Source: Actinophytocola oryzae (lineage in GTDB: Bacteria; Actinomycetota; Actinomycetes; Mycobacteriales; Pseudonocardiaceae). From it: a DNA stretch of 64,000 nucleotides. The notes beneath the pieces were generated by a model that saw nothing but the letters and a program-made list of their open reading frames with translations, did not search any database and was not told where the DNA came from. The stretch lies in assembly GCF_004364325.1 (NCBI RefSeq), contig NZ_SOCP01000003.1, positions 186,001 to 250,000 of the forward strand. Direction: 5' to 3'. The translations under genes were made by a program, and so were the position numbers. Of this stretch, positions 25,329 to 33,700 are shown in pieces (positions within the stretch are counted from its first letter, which is position 1; each line of letters opens with the position of its first letter).

Positions 25329-26161
25329 GGTACGATCAGCTCGTCGAGGTGCTCGTGCACGACCGCCATGTCTTCCTCGTCCTTGACGAGCAGGCCGAGT
25401 GCCCTGCGCAGTGCGACCGGCCACGTGTCGCCGTTCGCGGCGAGCACCGCCGCGCCACGCGCCCACTCGACGGACTCCGCGATCCCCGGTCGTTTCAGCA
25501 GGTCGAGCCTGCGCGTGCCGGACACCGCCTCGACGAGCGTGTTCGCCGCGTCCTCCTCGATGCCCGGCACGTGGGCACGCACGATCGCGCGTTCGCGTTC
25601 CGTGCCGGGGAAGGGGATCCAGTGGTAGAGGCAGCGGCGCTTGAGGGCGTCGTGCAGCTCGCGGGTCCGGTTGGACGTCAGCACGACGACGGGGGTCTCG
25701 GCGGCGCGGATCGTGCCCAGCTCGGGAACCGTGATCTGGAAGTCGCCGAGGAACTCCAGCAGGAACGCCTCGAACTCGCTGTCGGCGCGGTCCACCTCGT
25801 CGACGAGCAGCACCGCCGGCCTGCGCAGCGAGCGCAGCAGCGGGCGTTCGAGCAGGAACTCCTCCCGGTACACCTCGCCGATGTTCGACTCGCCCGCCCG
25901 CAGGTGCAGCAGCTGCTTCGGATAGTCCCACTCGTAGAGCGCCTGTCCCGCGTCGAGGCCCTCGTAACACTGCAGCCGCACCAGCTCCCGGTCGAGCACG
26001 CGGCCCAGCACGGCCGCCAGCTCGGTCTTGCCGACGCCGGGCTCGCCCTCGAGCAGGAGCGGGCGGCCGAGGGTCAGCGCCAGGTAGACGGCCGTGAGCA
26101 GGCCCTCGTCGGCGAAGTACCGCTCCGCCCGCATCCTCGTCGCCAGCTCCGCCTCGTTCAT
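25325..26161 (-). CDS. MoxR-family AAA+ ATPase, CoxD-like
   Basis: 278 residues. Walker A GEPGVGKTE (about 38-46), Walker B VLLVDEVDRAD, sensor TSNRTRELHDALKRRC, all standard MoxR. CoxD-type members remodel xanthine-dehydrogenase-family enzymes during cofactor maturation, with the VWA protein encoded next door. ATG overlaps the Mo-subunit stop (ATGA) and its own stop overlaps the VWA start, so the three are translated as a coupled set. Confidence 0.9.
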   Translation of the reverse strand: MNEAELATRMRAERYFADEGLLTAVYLALTLGRPLLLEGEPGVGKTELAAVLGRVLDRELVRLQCYEGLDAGQALYEWDYPKQLLHLRAGESNIGEVYREEFLLERPLLRSLRRPAVLLVDEVDRADSEFEAFLLEFLGDFQITVPELGTIRAAETPVVVLTSNRTRELHDALKRRCLYHWIPFPGTERERAIVRAHVPGIEEDAANTLVEAVSGTRRLDLLKRPGIAESVEWARGAAVLAANGDTWPVALRRALGLLVKDEEDMAVVHEHLDELIVP

Positions 26162-27168
26162 GCCGGCGTGCCACGCAGTGCGTCGAGGCCGCGCAGCACG
26201 CGTTCCGGGGTGAAGGGCATGTGCTCGATCCGCACACCGCAGGCGTCGAAGATGGCGTTCGCGATGGCCGGGATCGGTGCGTTGGCGGTCATCTCGCCGA
26301 TGCCCTTGGCACCGAAGGGACCCGTGGCGGCCGGCCGTTCCAGTAGGACACTGTGCTGCTCCGGGACGTCACCGGCACCCGGCATGAGGTACTCGCTGAA
26401 GTCGACCGGGCCGTGGTCGCGGACCGGGTAGTACGGCTCGGTGGCCTCGAACAACGCGTGGGACAGGCCCATCCACGCGCCGCCCTCGACCTGCTGCGTG
26501 GCCATGGCCGGGTTGAGCGCACGGCCGATCTCGTAGACGCTGTACATCTTCAGCACCTCGACGACACCGGTCTCGTCGTCCACCTCGACCTCGGCGACCG
26601 TGCACGCGTGTGCCTGGCAGGAGTCCGGGTTCATCTCGCCGGTCTCCGGCACGACCTCGCTCTTCTCCTTCATGAACACACCGCGGCCGGAGATCGTGCG
26701 GCCGTGCGTGAAGTGCGCGGCCAGCGCGAGGTCCGTGATGTGGATCTTCTTCTCGTCCGTGCCCTTCACCTTGACGAAGCCGGTGCCGTCGGTCTCCAGG
26801 TCCGCCGCGTCGACCTCCAGCTCCTCGGCCGCGACCTCCAGCATGATCGCGCGGGCCTCGGTGGCGGCCATGATCACGGCGTTGCCCACGCGGTGCGTGC
26901 CCCGGCTCGCGAACGTGCCCATGCAGTGCGGGCCGGTGTCGGTGTCGGCGGTGTCCACGATGACGTTCTCGATGGGCAGGCCGAGCGTCTCGGCCGCACA
27001 CTGCGCCACCACGGTCTTGAGCCCCTGCCCGAGGTCCACGGAGGACAGCGAGATGACGAACGTGCCGGTGGTCGTCGAGTGGATCAGCGCCTGCGACGGG
27101 TCGCCGCCCAGGTTCATCCCGGTCGGGTAGTTGACCGCCGCGTAACCGCGCCCGCGCAACCTGGCCAT
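26158..27168 (-). CDS. Molybdenum hydroxylase, Mo-subunit C-terminal half (separate polypeptide)
   Basis: 336 residues equal to the second molybdopterin-binding half (MoCoBD_2) of the xanthine dehydrogenase large subunit. Seen: SSVDLGQGLKTVVAQ (pterin-contact loop), GRALNPAMATQQVEGG, and GAKGIGEM near the C-terminus, which carries the catalytic glutamate. It lacks the N-terminal half, which the preceding gene encodes. ATG 27168 sits in TGATG with GGAGGGG upstream inside the previous gene, so it has its own ribosome-binding site and is not a frameshift product. Compare nicotinate dehydrogenase of Eubacterium barkeri, whose Mo subunit is likewise two polypeptides. Confidence 0.88.
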   Translation of the reverse strand: MARLRGRGYAAVNYPTGMNLGGDPSQALIHSTTTGTFVISLSSVDLGQGLKTVVAQCAAETLGLPIENVIVDTADTDTGPHCMGTFASRGTHRVGNAVIMAATEARAIMLEVAAEELEVDAADLETDGTGFVKVKGTDEKKIHITDLALAAHFTHGRTISGRGVFMKEKSEVVPETGEMNPDSCQAHACTVAEVEVDDETGVVEVLKMYSVYEIGRALNPAMATQQVEGGAWMGLSHALFEATEPYYPVRDHGPVDFSEYLMPGAGDVPEQHSVLLERPAATGPFGAKGIGEMTANAPIPAIANAIFDACGVRIEHMPFTPERVLRGLDALRGTPA

Positions 27169-28550
27169 CAGCGCCCCTCCATCGAGGACATCGCCCGGTA
27201 CTCGTCCGGCAGCTCGTGGCCGACCAGCTCGGCCGCCTTCTGCATGACCTCGATGAGGGCCGTGCCCTCCGCGACCTTGCGGTGCGCCTTCAGGTCGCCG
27301 TCCCGGTAGGCGTTGCGGAGCCGGAACTGCAGCGGGTCGATGCCCAGCTCGCGGGCCACTCTGTCCATCTGCGACTCGATGGCGAAGTCCCCGATGGTGA
27401 CACCGAAGCCGCGCATGGCACTCGACGGCGTCCGGTTCGTGTACACGCAGTGGCAGTCGATCCAGACGTTCGGGATCGTGTACGGGCCGGGGAAGTGCGC
27501 GGCGGCCTTCGTCGTGCCGTAGGGCGTGTGCCGTGAGTAGGCACCGGCGTCGACGTAGGCGATGACCTGGCGGGCGAGGAGACGGCCGTCGCTCGTGACG
27601 CCGTCCTTGATGTAGATGCGTTCCGCGGCACGGGGTGAGGACACCTGCATCTCCTCGTGCCTGCCGTAGACGAACTTCACCGGCCGGTTCGTCATCATCG
27701 CGGCCACGCACGCGACCGGCTCGACCACGACGTCGACCTTGCCGCCGAAGCCGCCGCCGACCGTGCCGCCGACGATGCGGAGCTTGTTGAAGTCGGACTC
27801 GAGGATCAGCGCGGTGTTGTCGAGGGTGAAGAAGCACGCCTGGGTGTCGGAGTGGATGCGCAGCCTGCCGTCCGGCTGCGGGATCACGGTGCACCCGGTG
27901 GTCTCGACCGGCGCCTGCTCGATGGGCGAGGACTGGTACCGCCACTCGAAGATGTGGTCGGCCTCGGCGAAACCCGCTGCCACGTCACCGAGTCGGACGC
28001 GGCGACAGTGGTGTCCCTCGTAGGTGAAGTAGTTCCTGCCGTGGTACTCGTTGACGACCGGCGCGCCGTCCTCGAGTGCCTCCTCGACGTCGAACACCGG
28101 CTCGAGGTCCTCGTAGGAGACCACGACCGCGGCGGCACCCGCGAGCGCCGCGGCCTCGGTCTCGGCCACCACCGCGACGATCGGCTCACCGAGGTAGCGG
28201 ACCTTGCTCTCGGCGAGAACCGGCTCGTCGTCCGGCGTGACACCGATCAGCTTCAGCGGGGTGTAGAGGTTGTTCGGGATGTCCTTGCCGGTCAACACGG
28301 CGACCACACCGCGAACGGCCTTCGCCGCCGAGGTGTCGACGCTGACGAGCCGCGCGTGGTGACGTGCGGAGCGGTGCATCTTCAGGTGCAGCAACCCGGC
28401 GGGGCGGACGTCCTCGAAGAACTCGGTGCGGCCCGTGACGTGACCGCGTGCGTCGGACCGCTGCACGACCGAGCCGATGACGGAGAAGCCGTTGCCGCCG
28501 CGCTCCTTCGCGAAGTACTGGTCGTCGACGGGCGTCTGGCGGTAGGCCAT
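27168..28550 (-). CDS. Molybdenum hydroxylase, Mo-subunit N-terminal half (separate polypeptide)
   Basis: 460 residues: the Ald_Xan_dh domain (about 20-145) followed by MoCoBD_1. Motifs: RSARHHARLVSVD, VRYLGEPIVAVVAET, GGTVGGGFGGKVDV (Mo-cofactor binding), and SAMRGFGV where CO dehydrogenase would have its Cys loop, so this is the xanthine-dehydrogenase type. It ends just after DPLQFRLRNAY and a linker, exactly where fused relatives continue into MoCoBD_2. ATG 28550 lies in TGATG after the Fe-S gene with GGGGAGGA upstream. Substrate unknown; purines and N-heterocycles are usual for the family. Confidence 0.88.
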   Translation of the reverse strand: MAYRQTPVDDQYFAKERGGNGFSVIGSVVQRSDARGHVTGRTEFFEDVRPAGLLHLKMHRSARHHARLVSVDTSAAKAVRGVVAVLTGKDIPNNLYTPLKLIGVTPDDEPVLAESKVRYLGEPIVAVVAETEAAALAGAAAVVVSYEDLEPVFDVEEALEDGAPVVNEYHGRNYFTYEGHHCRRVRLGDVAAGFAEADHIFEWRYQSSPIEQAPVETTGCTVIPQPDGRLRIHSDTQACFFTLDNTALILESDFNKLRIVGGTVGGGFGGKVDVVVEPVACVAAMMTNRPVKFVYGRHEEMQVSSPRAAERIYIKDGVTSDGRLLARQVIAYVDAGAYSRHTPYGTTKAAAHFPGPYTIPNVWIDCHCVYTNRTPSSAMRGFGVTIGDFAIESQMDRVARELGIDPLQFRLRNAYRDGDLKAHRKVAEGTALIEVMQKAAELVGHELPDEYRAMSSMEGR

Positions 28551-29038
28551 CAGGCTGTCCTCCCCGAGGCGCGGCGGCGCTGGGCGGCGTCGAGGATCGC
28601 GGCGACGATCGGCTCGTAACCCGTGCAGCGGCACACGTTGCCGCTTATCGCCTCGATGACCTCGTCGCGGGTGGGCTGCGGGTTGTCGACCAGCAGAGCC
28701 TCGGCCGTCATGATCATGCCCGCGGTGCAGAACCCGCACTGCGTGGCGAAGTCCTCCAGGAAGGCGCTCTGCACCTCGTCGAGCTCCCCGTCCGCGGCGA
28801 CGCCCTCGAGGGTCCGGACGTCGGCGCCGTCGACGGTCTCGACCGGCACGAGGCACGCGGGGACCGGACGTGCGTCGAGCAGCACCGTGCACGACCCGCA
28901 GGCGCCCTGGGCGCAGCCACGTTTCGCGGCGGTCAGACCGAGGTTTTCGCGCAGCGCGCCGAGCAGCGAGGTGCCCGGCTTGGCGATCAGCTCTTCCTCA
29001 CGGTCGTTGACCGTGAGGGACACGATGCGGGAGGCCAT
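28550..29038 (-). CDS. Molybdenum hydroxylase [2Fe-2S] subunit
   Basis: 162 residues. N-terminal plant-ferredoxin-like domain with GCAQGACGSCTVLL, C-terminal helical domain with CGFCTAGM and CRCTGYEPI, together binding two [2Fe-2S] clusters that carry electrons from the Mo site to FAD. Length and spacing match the small subunit of the xanthine dehydrogenase / CO dehydrogenase family. Overlaps the Mo-subunit gene by one base and follows the FAD subunit after 29 bases. Confidence 0.93.
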   Translation of the reverse strand: MASRIVSLTVNDREEELIAKPGTSLLGALRENLGLTAAKRGCAQGACGSCTVLLDARPVPACLVPVETVDGADVRTLEGVAADGELDEVQSAFLEDFATQCGFCTAGMIMTAEALLVDNPQPTRDEVIEAISGNVCRCTGYEPIVAAILDAAQRRRASGRTA

Positions 29039-29067
29039 GGGAGTCCATTCAGTCTTGACGTTCGCGC

Positions 29068-29835
29068 TCAGGCTTCGCCGAGGAGAGCGCGGCGGACGTG
29101 CACGGGGAGGACGCGGTTGCGGTACCAGGCGGAGGCGTAGGCGTCGTCGAAGGGCTCGATGCCGACCCTGGCCGCCTCGGCCGCCTCCTCGACGGCGTCG
29201 GGGTCGTTGCGCAGGACCGACTCGGCCGCGGTGGCGCGGACGGGCCGCCGCGCGACGCCCCCGAGCGCGATCCGGGTGTGCTCACCGTCCAGGACGGCCG
29301 CCACGGTGACGATCGACGCCGAGTTGTGCCTGCGCCGCATGGCCTTGCGGTAGCGCCACGCGCCCGTCGGGAGTCCGAAGTGGATGGCGGTGACGATCTC
29401 GTCGTCCCGCACGGGTTCCCCGACGGTGATCGTGCGGCTGCCGTCGGCACTGAGCAGGTCGATCCGCGCGTCGAGCGCGAGCAGCGCGACGGCGAGGTCG
29501 CCGTGCGGTTGCGGGACGAGGAGGTTCCCGCCGACCGTGGCGAGGTTGCGCACGGGCGGCGACGCGATGGACCGGACCACGGGGTGCAGCTCCGCCAGCC
29601 GGTCGTCGGCGCCGACCTGGGCGAGGGTCGTGGCCGCGCCGACGGTCACGTCCTTGCCGTCCAGGTGGATGCCGGCGAGGCCCGCGTGCCGGAGGGAGAT
29701 CAGCCGGTCGACGGGTACCGCGCCGGTGTTGACCCTCGGCATCACGACGGTGCCGCCGCCGATGAGCCAGCCGCCGTCACGCAGCAGGTCGGCCGCCTCG
29801 GCCGCCGACCTGGGCAGGTGGACCTTGGAGAGCAC
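29068..29835 (-). CDS. Molybdenum hydroxylase FAD-binding subunit
   Basis: 255 residues, CoxM/XdhB-like. LIGGGTVVMPRVN and the TVGGNLLVP loop are the two flavin contacts; the C-terminal CO_deh_flav_C domain follows (about 155-255). It passes electrons from the Fe-S clusters to the final acceptor. First gene of the operon: GTG 29835 has GAGGAGG at good spacing, and the promoter region upstream is an AT-rich palindromic stretch shared with the divergent GntR gene. Confidence 0.9.
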   Translation of the reverse strand: MLSKVHLPRSAAEAADLLRDGGWLIGGGTVVMPRVNTGAVPVDRLISLRHAGLAGIHLDGKDVTVGAATTLAQVGADDRLAELHPVVRSIASPPVRNLATVGGNLLVPQPHGDLAVALLALDARIDLLSADGSRTITVGEPVRDDEIVTAIHFGLPTGAWRYRKAMRRRHNSASIVTVAAVLDGEHTRIALGGVARRPVRATAAESVLRNDPDAVEEAAEAARVGIEPFDDAYASAWYRNRVLPVHVRRALLGEA

Positions 29836-29857
29836 AGAACCTCCTCATCGAGGCTCG

Positions 29858-29882
29858 CCAATTATCGATAATTGATAATCTG
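29858..29882. promoter_or_regulatory. AT-rich palindromic operator for the GntR regulator
   Basis: Perfect 14-base palindrome AATTATCGATAATT at 29860-29873, followed by GATAATC, giving three TTATC/GATAA half-sites in a row. It lies 22 bases upstream of the FAD-subunit start and 55 bases upstream of the GntR start, and stands out strongly by base composition. Likely operator and promoter region for both directions. Confidence 0.72.
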
Positions 29883-29936
29883 TGTGAGACGCTACGGTGT
29901 GTCCGCGACGACCGTCAAGCCCGTCCCGAGGAGCCC

Positions 29937-30596
29937 ATGACCGAGACGAAGCCGCTCCCCCGGCTCACACTGGGCAGGCAGATCCGCGACGCTCTGGTGC
30001 GGCGCATCGTGACGGGTGAGCTGGAGCCCGGCGAGCGTCTGGTGGAGACGAAGCTGGCCGAGGTGTACGGCACCAGCCAGGCCCCGGTCCGCGAGGCACT
30101 GCGGGAGCTGGAGGCCATCGGCATGGTGGAGACCAGGCCGAGGCGTGGGACGTTCGTCCGCCACTTCATCCAGCAGACCCTGCGCGAGTGTTACGTCGTC
30201 AGGGCGGCCCTCGAGGAGGCGGCCACCCGGCTCGCGCTGCCGGCAGGCACCGTCCCGTTCGAGGCCCTGGAGGAGGACGTGGCCGCGATGCGCACGGCCG
30301 CGGCGGCGTCCGACCTCCAGGCGGTCGGCCTGGCCAGCGTGGCGTTCCACCGCCACGTGATCGAGGCCGCGGGCAACGAGCTGCTCAAGCACGCCTGGGA
30401 GTCGTTGCAGATAGAGGCCCGCACGGCGGTGACGTTGCTTGCGGCGGAACCGGACCTCCCCGGCGTGGCCGACGAACACCAGGAGCTGCTGGACGTCCTG
30501 CGCACCGGCGACCTCGAGGCAGCATGCCAGCTGACCCGCGACCACCAGTGGCACTACGCCGACCTCCCCCACGACGCCCACGGCCGCGCCAGGTAG
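29937..30596 (+). CDS. GntR family regulator, FadR/FCD subfamily
   Basis: 219 residues. N-terminal winged helix: LGRQIRDALVRRIVTGELEPG, then LAEVYGTSQAPVREALRELEAIGMVETRPRRGTFV in the standard GntR arrangement. C-terminal all-helical FCD domain (about 85-215), with His positions (FHRHVIEAAGNE) expected to bind a metal and a small carboxylate. Divergent from the Mo-hydroxylase operon and beside a matching palindrome, so it probably represses that operon until the substrate or a breakdown product is present. The tag stop runs directly into the 30-bp repeat. Confidence 0.92.
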   Translation: MTETKPLPRLTLGRQIRDALVRRIVTGELEPGERLVETKLAEVYGTSQAPVREALRELEAIGMVETRPRRGTFVRHFIQQTLRECYVVRAALEEAATRLALPAGTVPFEALEEDVAAMRTAAAASDLQAVGLASVAFHRHVIEAAGNELLKHAWESLQIEARTAVTLLAAEPDLPGVADEHQELLDVLRTGDLEAACQLTRDHQWHYADLPHDAHGRAR

Positions 30597-30698
30597 GACG
30601 CCTTCCTAACGCCAGCGGTACTGAAGGACGCCTTCCTAACGCCAGCGGTACTGAAGGACGCCTTCCTAACGCCGGGCGTTACGAAGGCGTCCTTCAGT
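30596..30698. repeat. Intergenic 30-bp repeat units plus palindrome, copy B
   Basis: Two identical 30-base units (30596-30625 and 30626-30655), each beginning GGACGCCTTCCTAACGCCAG and ending CGGTACTGAA, then a palindrome 30650-30698 with arms ACTGAAGGACGCCTTCCTAACGC / GCGTTACGAAGGCGTCCTTCAGT. The first unit starts on the last base of the GntR stop codon. Same family as copies at 11985-12212 and 47563-47619. Probably acts at the RNA 3' end. Confidence 0.88.
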
Positions 30699-30728
30699 GC
30701 ATTCGCCGACAGCCCGCCGGATGCCGGG

Positions 30729-30787
30729 CCCCGGTGCTGGAGCGTGTGCCCCAGCACCGGGGTGGGGTCCGGCCGGCACCGGACCCC
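30729..30787. terminator. Double hairpin terminator between convergent genes
   Basis: Two adjacent perfect stems: CCCCGGTGCTGG (30729-30740) with CCAGCACCGGGG (30751-30762), and GGGGTCCGG (30764-30772) with CCGGACCCC (30779-30787). They lie seven bases before the end of the 2000-residue gene and after the GntR gene plus repeat, so they can terminate both directions. Confidence 0.8.
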
Positions 30788-30794
30788 GCTCGGG

Positions 30795-33700
30795 TCATCC
30801 GGTGACGTCTCCCTTCAGGCTGGCCGCGATGGCCTCCAGCTGGGCGCGGGTGTCCGTGTCCGGAACCTTCGCCGCCATGGTGGCGAAGTTGTCCAGCCAC
30901 GTCACCGCCAGCTGCCCGTCACCAGCCGACGCGGCTCGGTCGGCGTTGTGCAGGCCCACGTACAGCTGGATGTACGGCACCAGGCCCACCCTGCCGTCCA
31001 CCCGGTACCGGGTCAGCAGCGAGGCCGCCTCGGCGTAGGTGACCGTGACCCTGAACGGCACAGCCACCGACGCCACGTTGCCCGCCTCGTCGGTGGCCAC
31101 CACCTCCAGCTGGTGCGCGCCCGCCGTCGGGGACACCGTCAGCGGGGCCTGGACCGTGACACCGTCCAGCTTCACCCACACCGAACCGACGCCCGACACC
31201 CGGTCCTCCGCCGTGGCCGCCAACGACAGTGGCGTGCCGACGACATAGCTACCGGACGCCTGCACGCCCGTCACCGCCACGACGGGCGCCGACGCGTCCA
31301 CCAGTGCCAGTACCGGCACCGAGACCGAGGCGTTCCCCGCCGCGTCCGTCGCACGGAACTCCAGTGAGTGTGCGCCGTCCTCCGACAGGACAACGGGGTT
31401 CACGTACGGAACCCAGTCCCCGCCCGCCTCGCGGTACTCGATCGCGACCGCGTCGGGGCGGTTGTCGGTCGCCGTCGCGGTCACGGTGGCCGGGGTGCGG
31501 TGCCAGCCGTTGGCGCCGTCCGGCTCCGTGACGGTCGCGGTGACCGCCGGGGCCTCGCGGTCCGGCGGCCCGGCCACCCGGAAGTAGTCGAACGCCACCG
31601 TCACCGGCTCGGTCTGCTCCGGGCCGATCGCCATCACGCCGAAGGACGTCAGGTCGGCGTCGTTGGTCACCGGGTCGCCCAGCGACCGCCAGGTGACACC
31701 GTTGTCGCTGATCTCCGCGGTATAGGTGTCACCGACCTTCGACAGTCGCAGGTGGTACCAGCCGCTCTCGGTCGACTCCGCGATGTCGATGTTGCGGTTG
31801 CCGCCGTTGCCGAACTGTCCGTCCTTTTCGGACACTATCTCCGCGGCCAGGTTCTTCGCCGCGCCGCTCTCGTTGTTGGCGAGGACGTCGAACTTCACGT
31901 AGTTGTCGTCGTCGCCGTACACGAGCAGCCCGGCCAGCTGCCAGCGGTGCAGCATCGACGGCGTCAGCCTGGTCTCCGCCGTCCAGTCGCCGGACGGGAC
32001 CTTCTGCAGCACGAAGTTGCGTGGGTCGCCGTTGCTACCCGCGTTGATGTCACCGACCTGCGTCCTCACCCGCAGGTTGCCGTCCGCCATGGCGATGTGC
32101 GCCGAGTCGTACCGCACGACCTCGTCCCACCGGCAGCCGTCGACCGCGGTGCCGTCGAACTCGTCGGACGGCTCCCGTTCGCCGGTGTCGGTGGTGTCCG
32201 GGGTCAGCGTGAAGTCGTCGAACACCGCGTCGACGCTGTGTGCGGCCGTGTCACCCGCGGCCATGAGGCCGATGGTGGCACTGGGTACCACCGACGCCGA
32301 GCCGGACAGCTGCGTCCAGTTCTGGCCGTCCGTCGAGTACGCCGCGGTCAGTGCCGAGCCGTCCGAGACGAGTCTCAGCGCGACGGTCGACGGGAAGCTC
32401 TGCGGCAGCACCACGTTCGCGTGCCACGTCCGTGAGCCTTCCACCTCCGTCTGGAACTCCATCAGCCGACCGCCGGAGTCGTTGCGGGTGAACGCCAACT
32501 TCACGTAGTTGTCGTCGTTCGCGTGCACCAACAGCCCGGCGTGCTGCCACTGTCTGTTGTGCGGCAGTGACACCGTGGTCGTCGCCGTCCACGCACCCGC
32601 CCTGGCCGGCTGGCCGACGTAGCTGATCGGGCCCGTGGACGCCTCGTTGATGTCGCCGTTGGTCACCGGCAGCGTCAACCGTCCGTTCGCGACGCTCACC
32701 GGTAGTCCAGCGGCGTTGCGGACCGTCGTCCACCTCGTCTGGTTCAGTGACGTGCCGTCGAAACCGTCGCTGCCCTGCATCAGGCACGTCGGCGCGGGCT
32801 CGGGTTCCGGGTCCGGACCCGGTTCCCACGCCTCGTCGTCAAAGGTCCAGTCGGAGAACTCGACCTCGCTCGTCGCACCTGCGTTGTGCGACAACACCAT
32901 CAGTCCCACGTCCTGGATCGAACCCGCGTTGGGCAGCGTCGCGGGGCCGCCGACGGCCGTGAAGTTCTCGCCGTCGGTGCTCCAGTACCCGGTGTAGTCG
33001 TCGCCGTCACGCACCAGTCTCACCCACGCGGGATAGCTGGTCGCGGCGCCGTTGGAGCTGGCGTCGAGCGTGCCGTTGCCGTCGGTGTCCCGCAGCCATT
33101 CGAAGCCGAGGCCGGGTCTCAGCGTCATCGCCGCGTACCCGGGTGAGCGACCGGGCTGGGTGATGTCGTCGCGGACGATGATCCCGGCCTTGGCCGAGGG
33201 GTTCGTGTTGCCCTGACGTTCGATCTTGACCGTCGCGGTCCAGTCCGTGTCCGCGACGCCGGGCAGGTAGGCGGCACCGTACTCGTCGGTGCCCTGCCAG
33301 GTGTCCGCGCCAGCGGCGGCGACGACCCACGTGTCGGTGTCCGGCCGGTCGAACGTGGCCTGGACGTTGGAGAAGGTCTGCCAGTTCCCGAACAGGTCAC
33401 CGACCTCGGCCTGCACGATCCGCGACGTCTTCGCGGCGCCCCGGTCGTTGGTGGCCACCGCGGTCAGCCGGTAGCGCCGCTCCTCGGTCGCGTTCCACGT
33501 GACCTCGTAGGGCGCCGTCGTGTCCGTGCCGATCGACTGACCGTCCACGAAGAACTCGACCTTCGCGATCGTGCCCTCCGCGTCGGTCGCGGACGCCCGC
33601 ACCGGGATCGGCCCCGGCTCCAGGTCCGCACCCGCCGTCGGCGCGGTGATCGCCACCTTCGGCTTCGCGATCGGTGACGCGCCCTTGCCGTCCGCCTCGA

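Noticed and set aside
25329-26237. N-terminal extension of the VWA protein by about 300 codons
   Set aside because: It runs out of frame through the MoxR gene and gives Arg-rich nonsense; the GTGA overlap at 25325-25328 marks the real start.
26158-28550. Frameshifted pseudogene of a fused Mo subunit
   Set aside because: Both parts are full-length domains, the cut falls in the interdomain linker, and the second part has its own Shine-Dalgarno and TGATG coupling.
30554-30757. Small minus-strand coding gene over the repeat region
   Set aside because: Its peptide merely translates the repeat (recurring RKASF units) and ends opposite the GntR gene; no ribosome-binding site.
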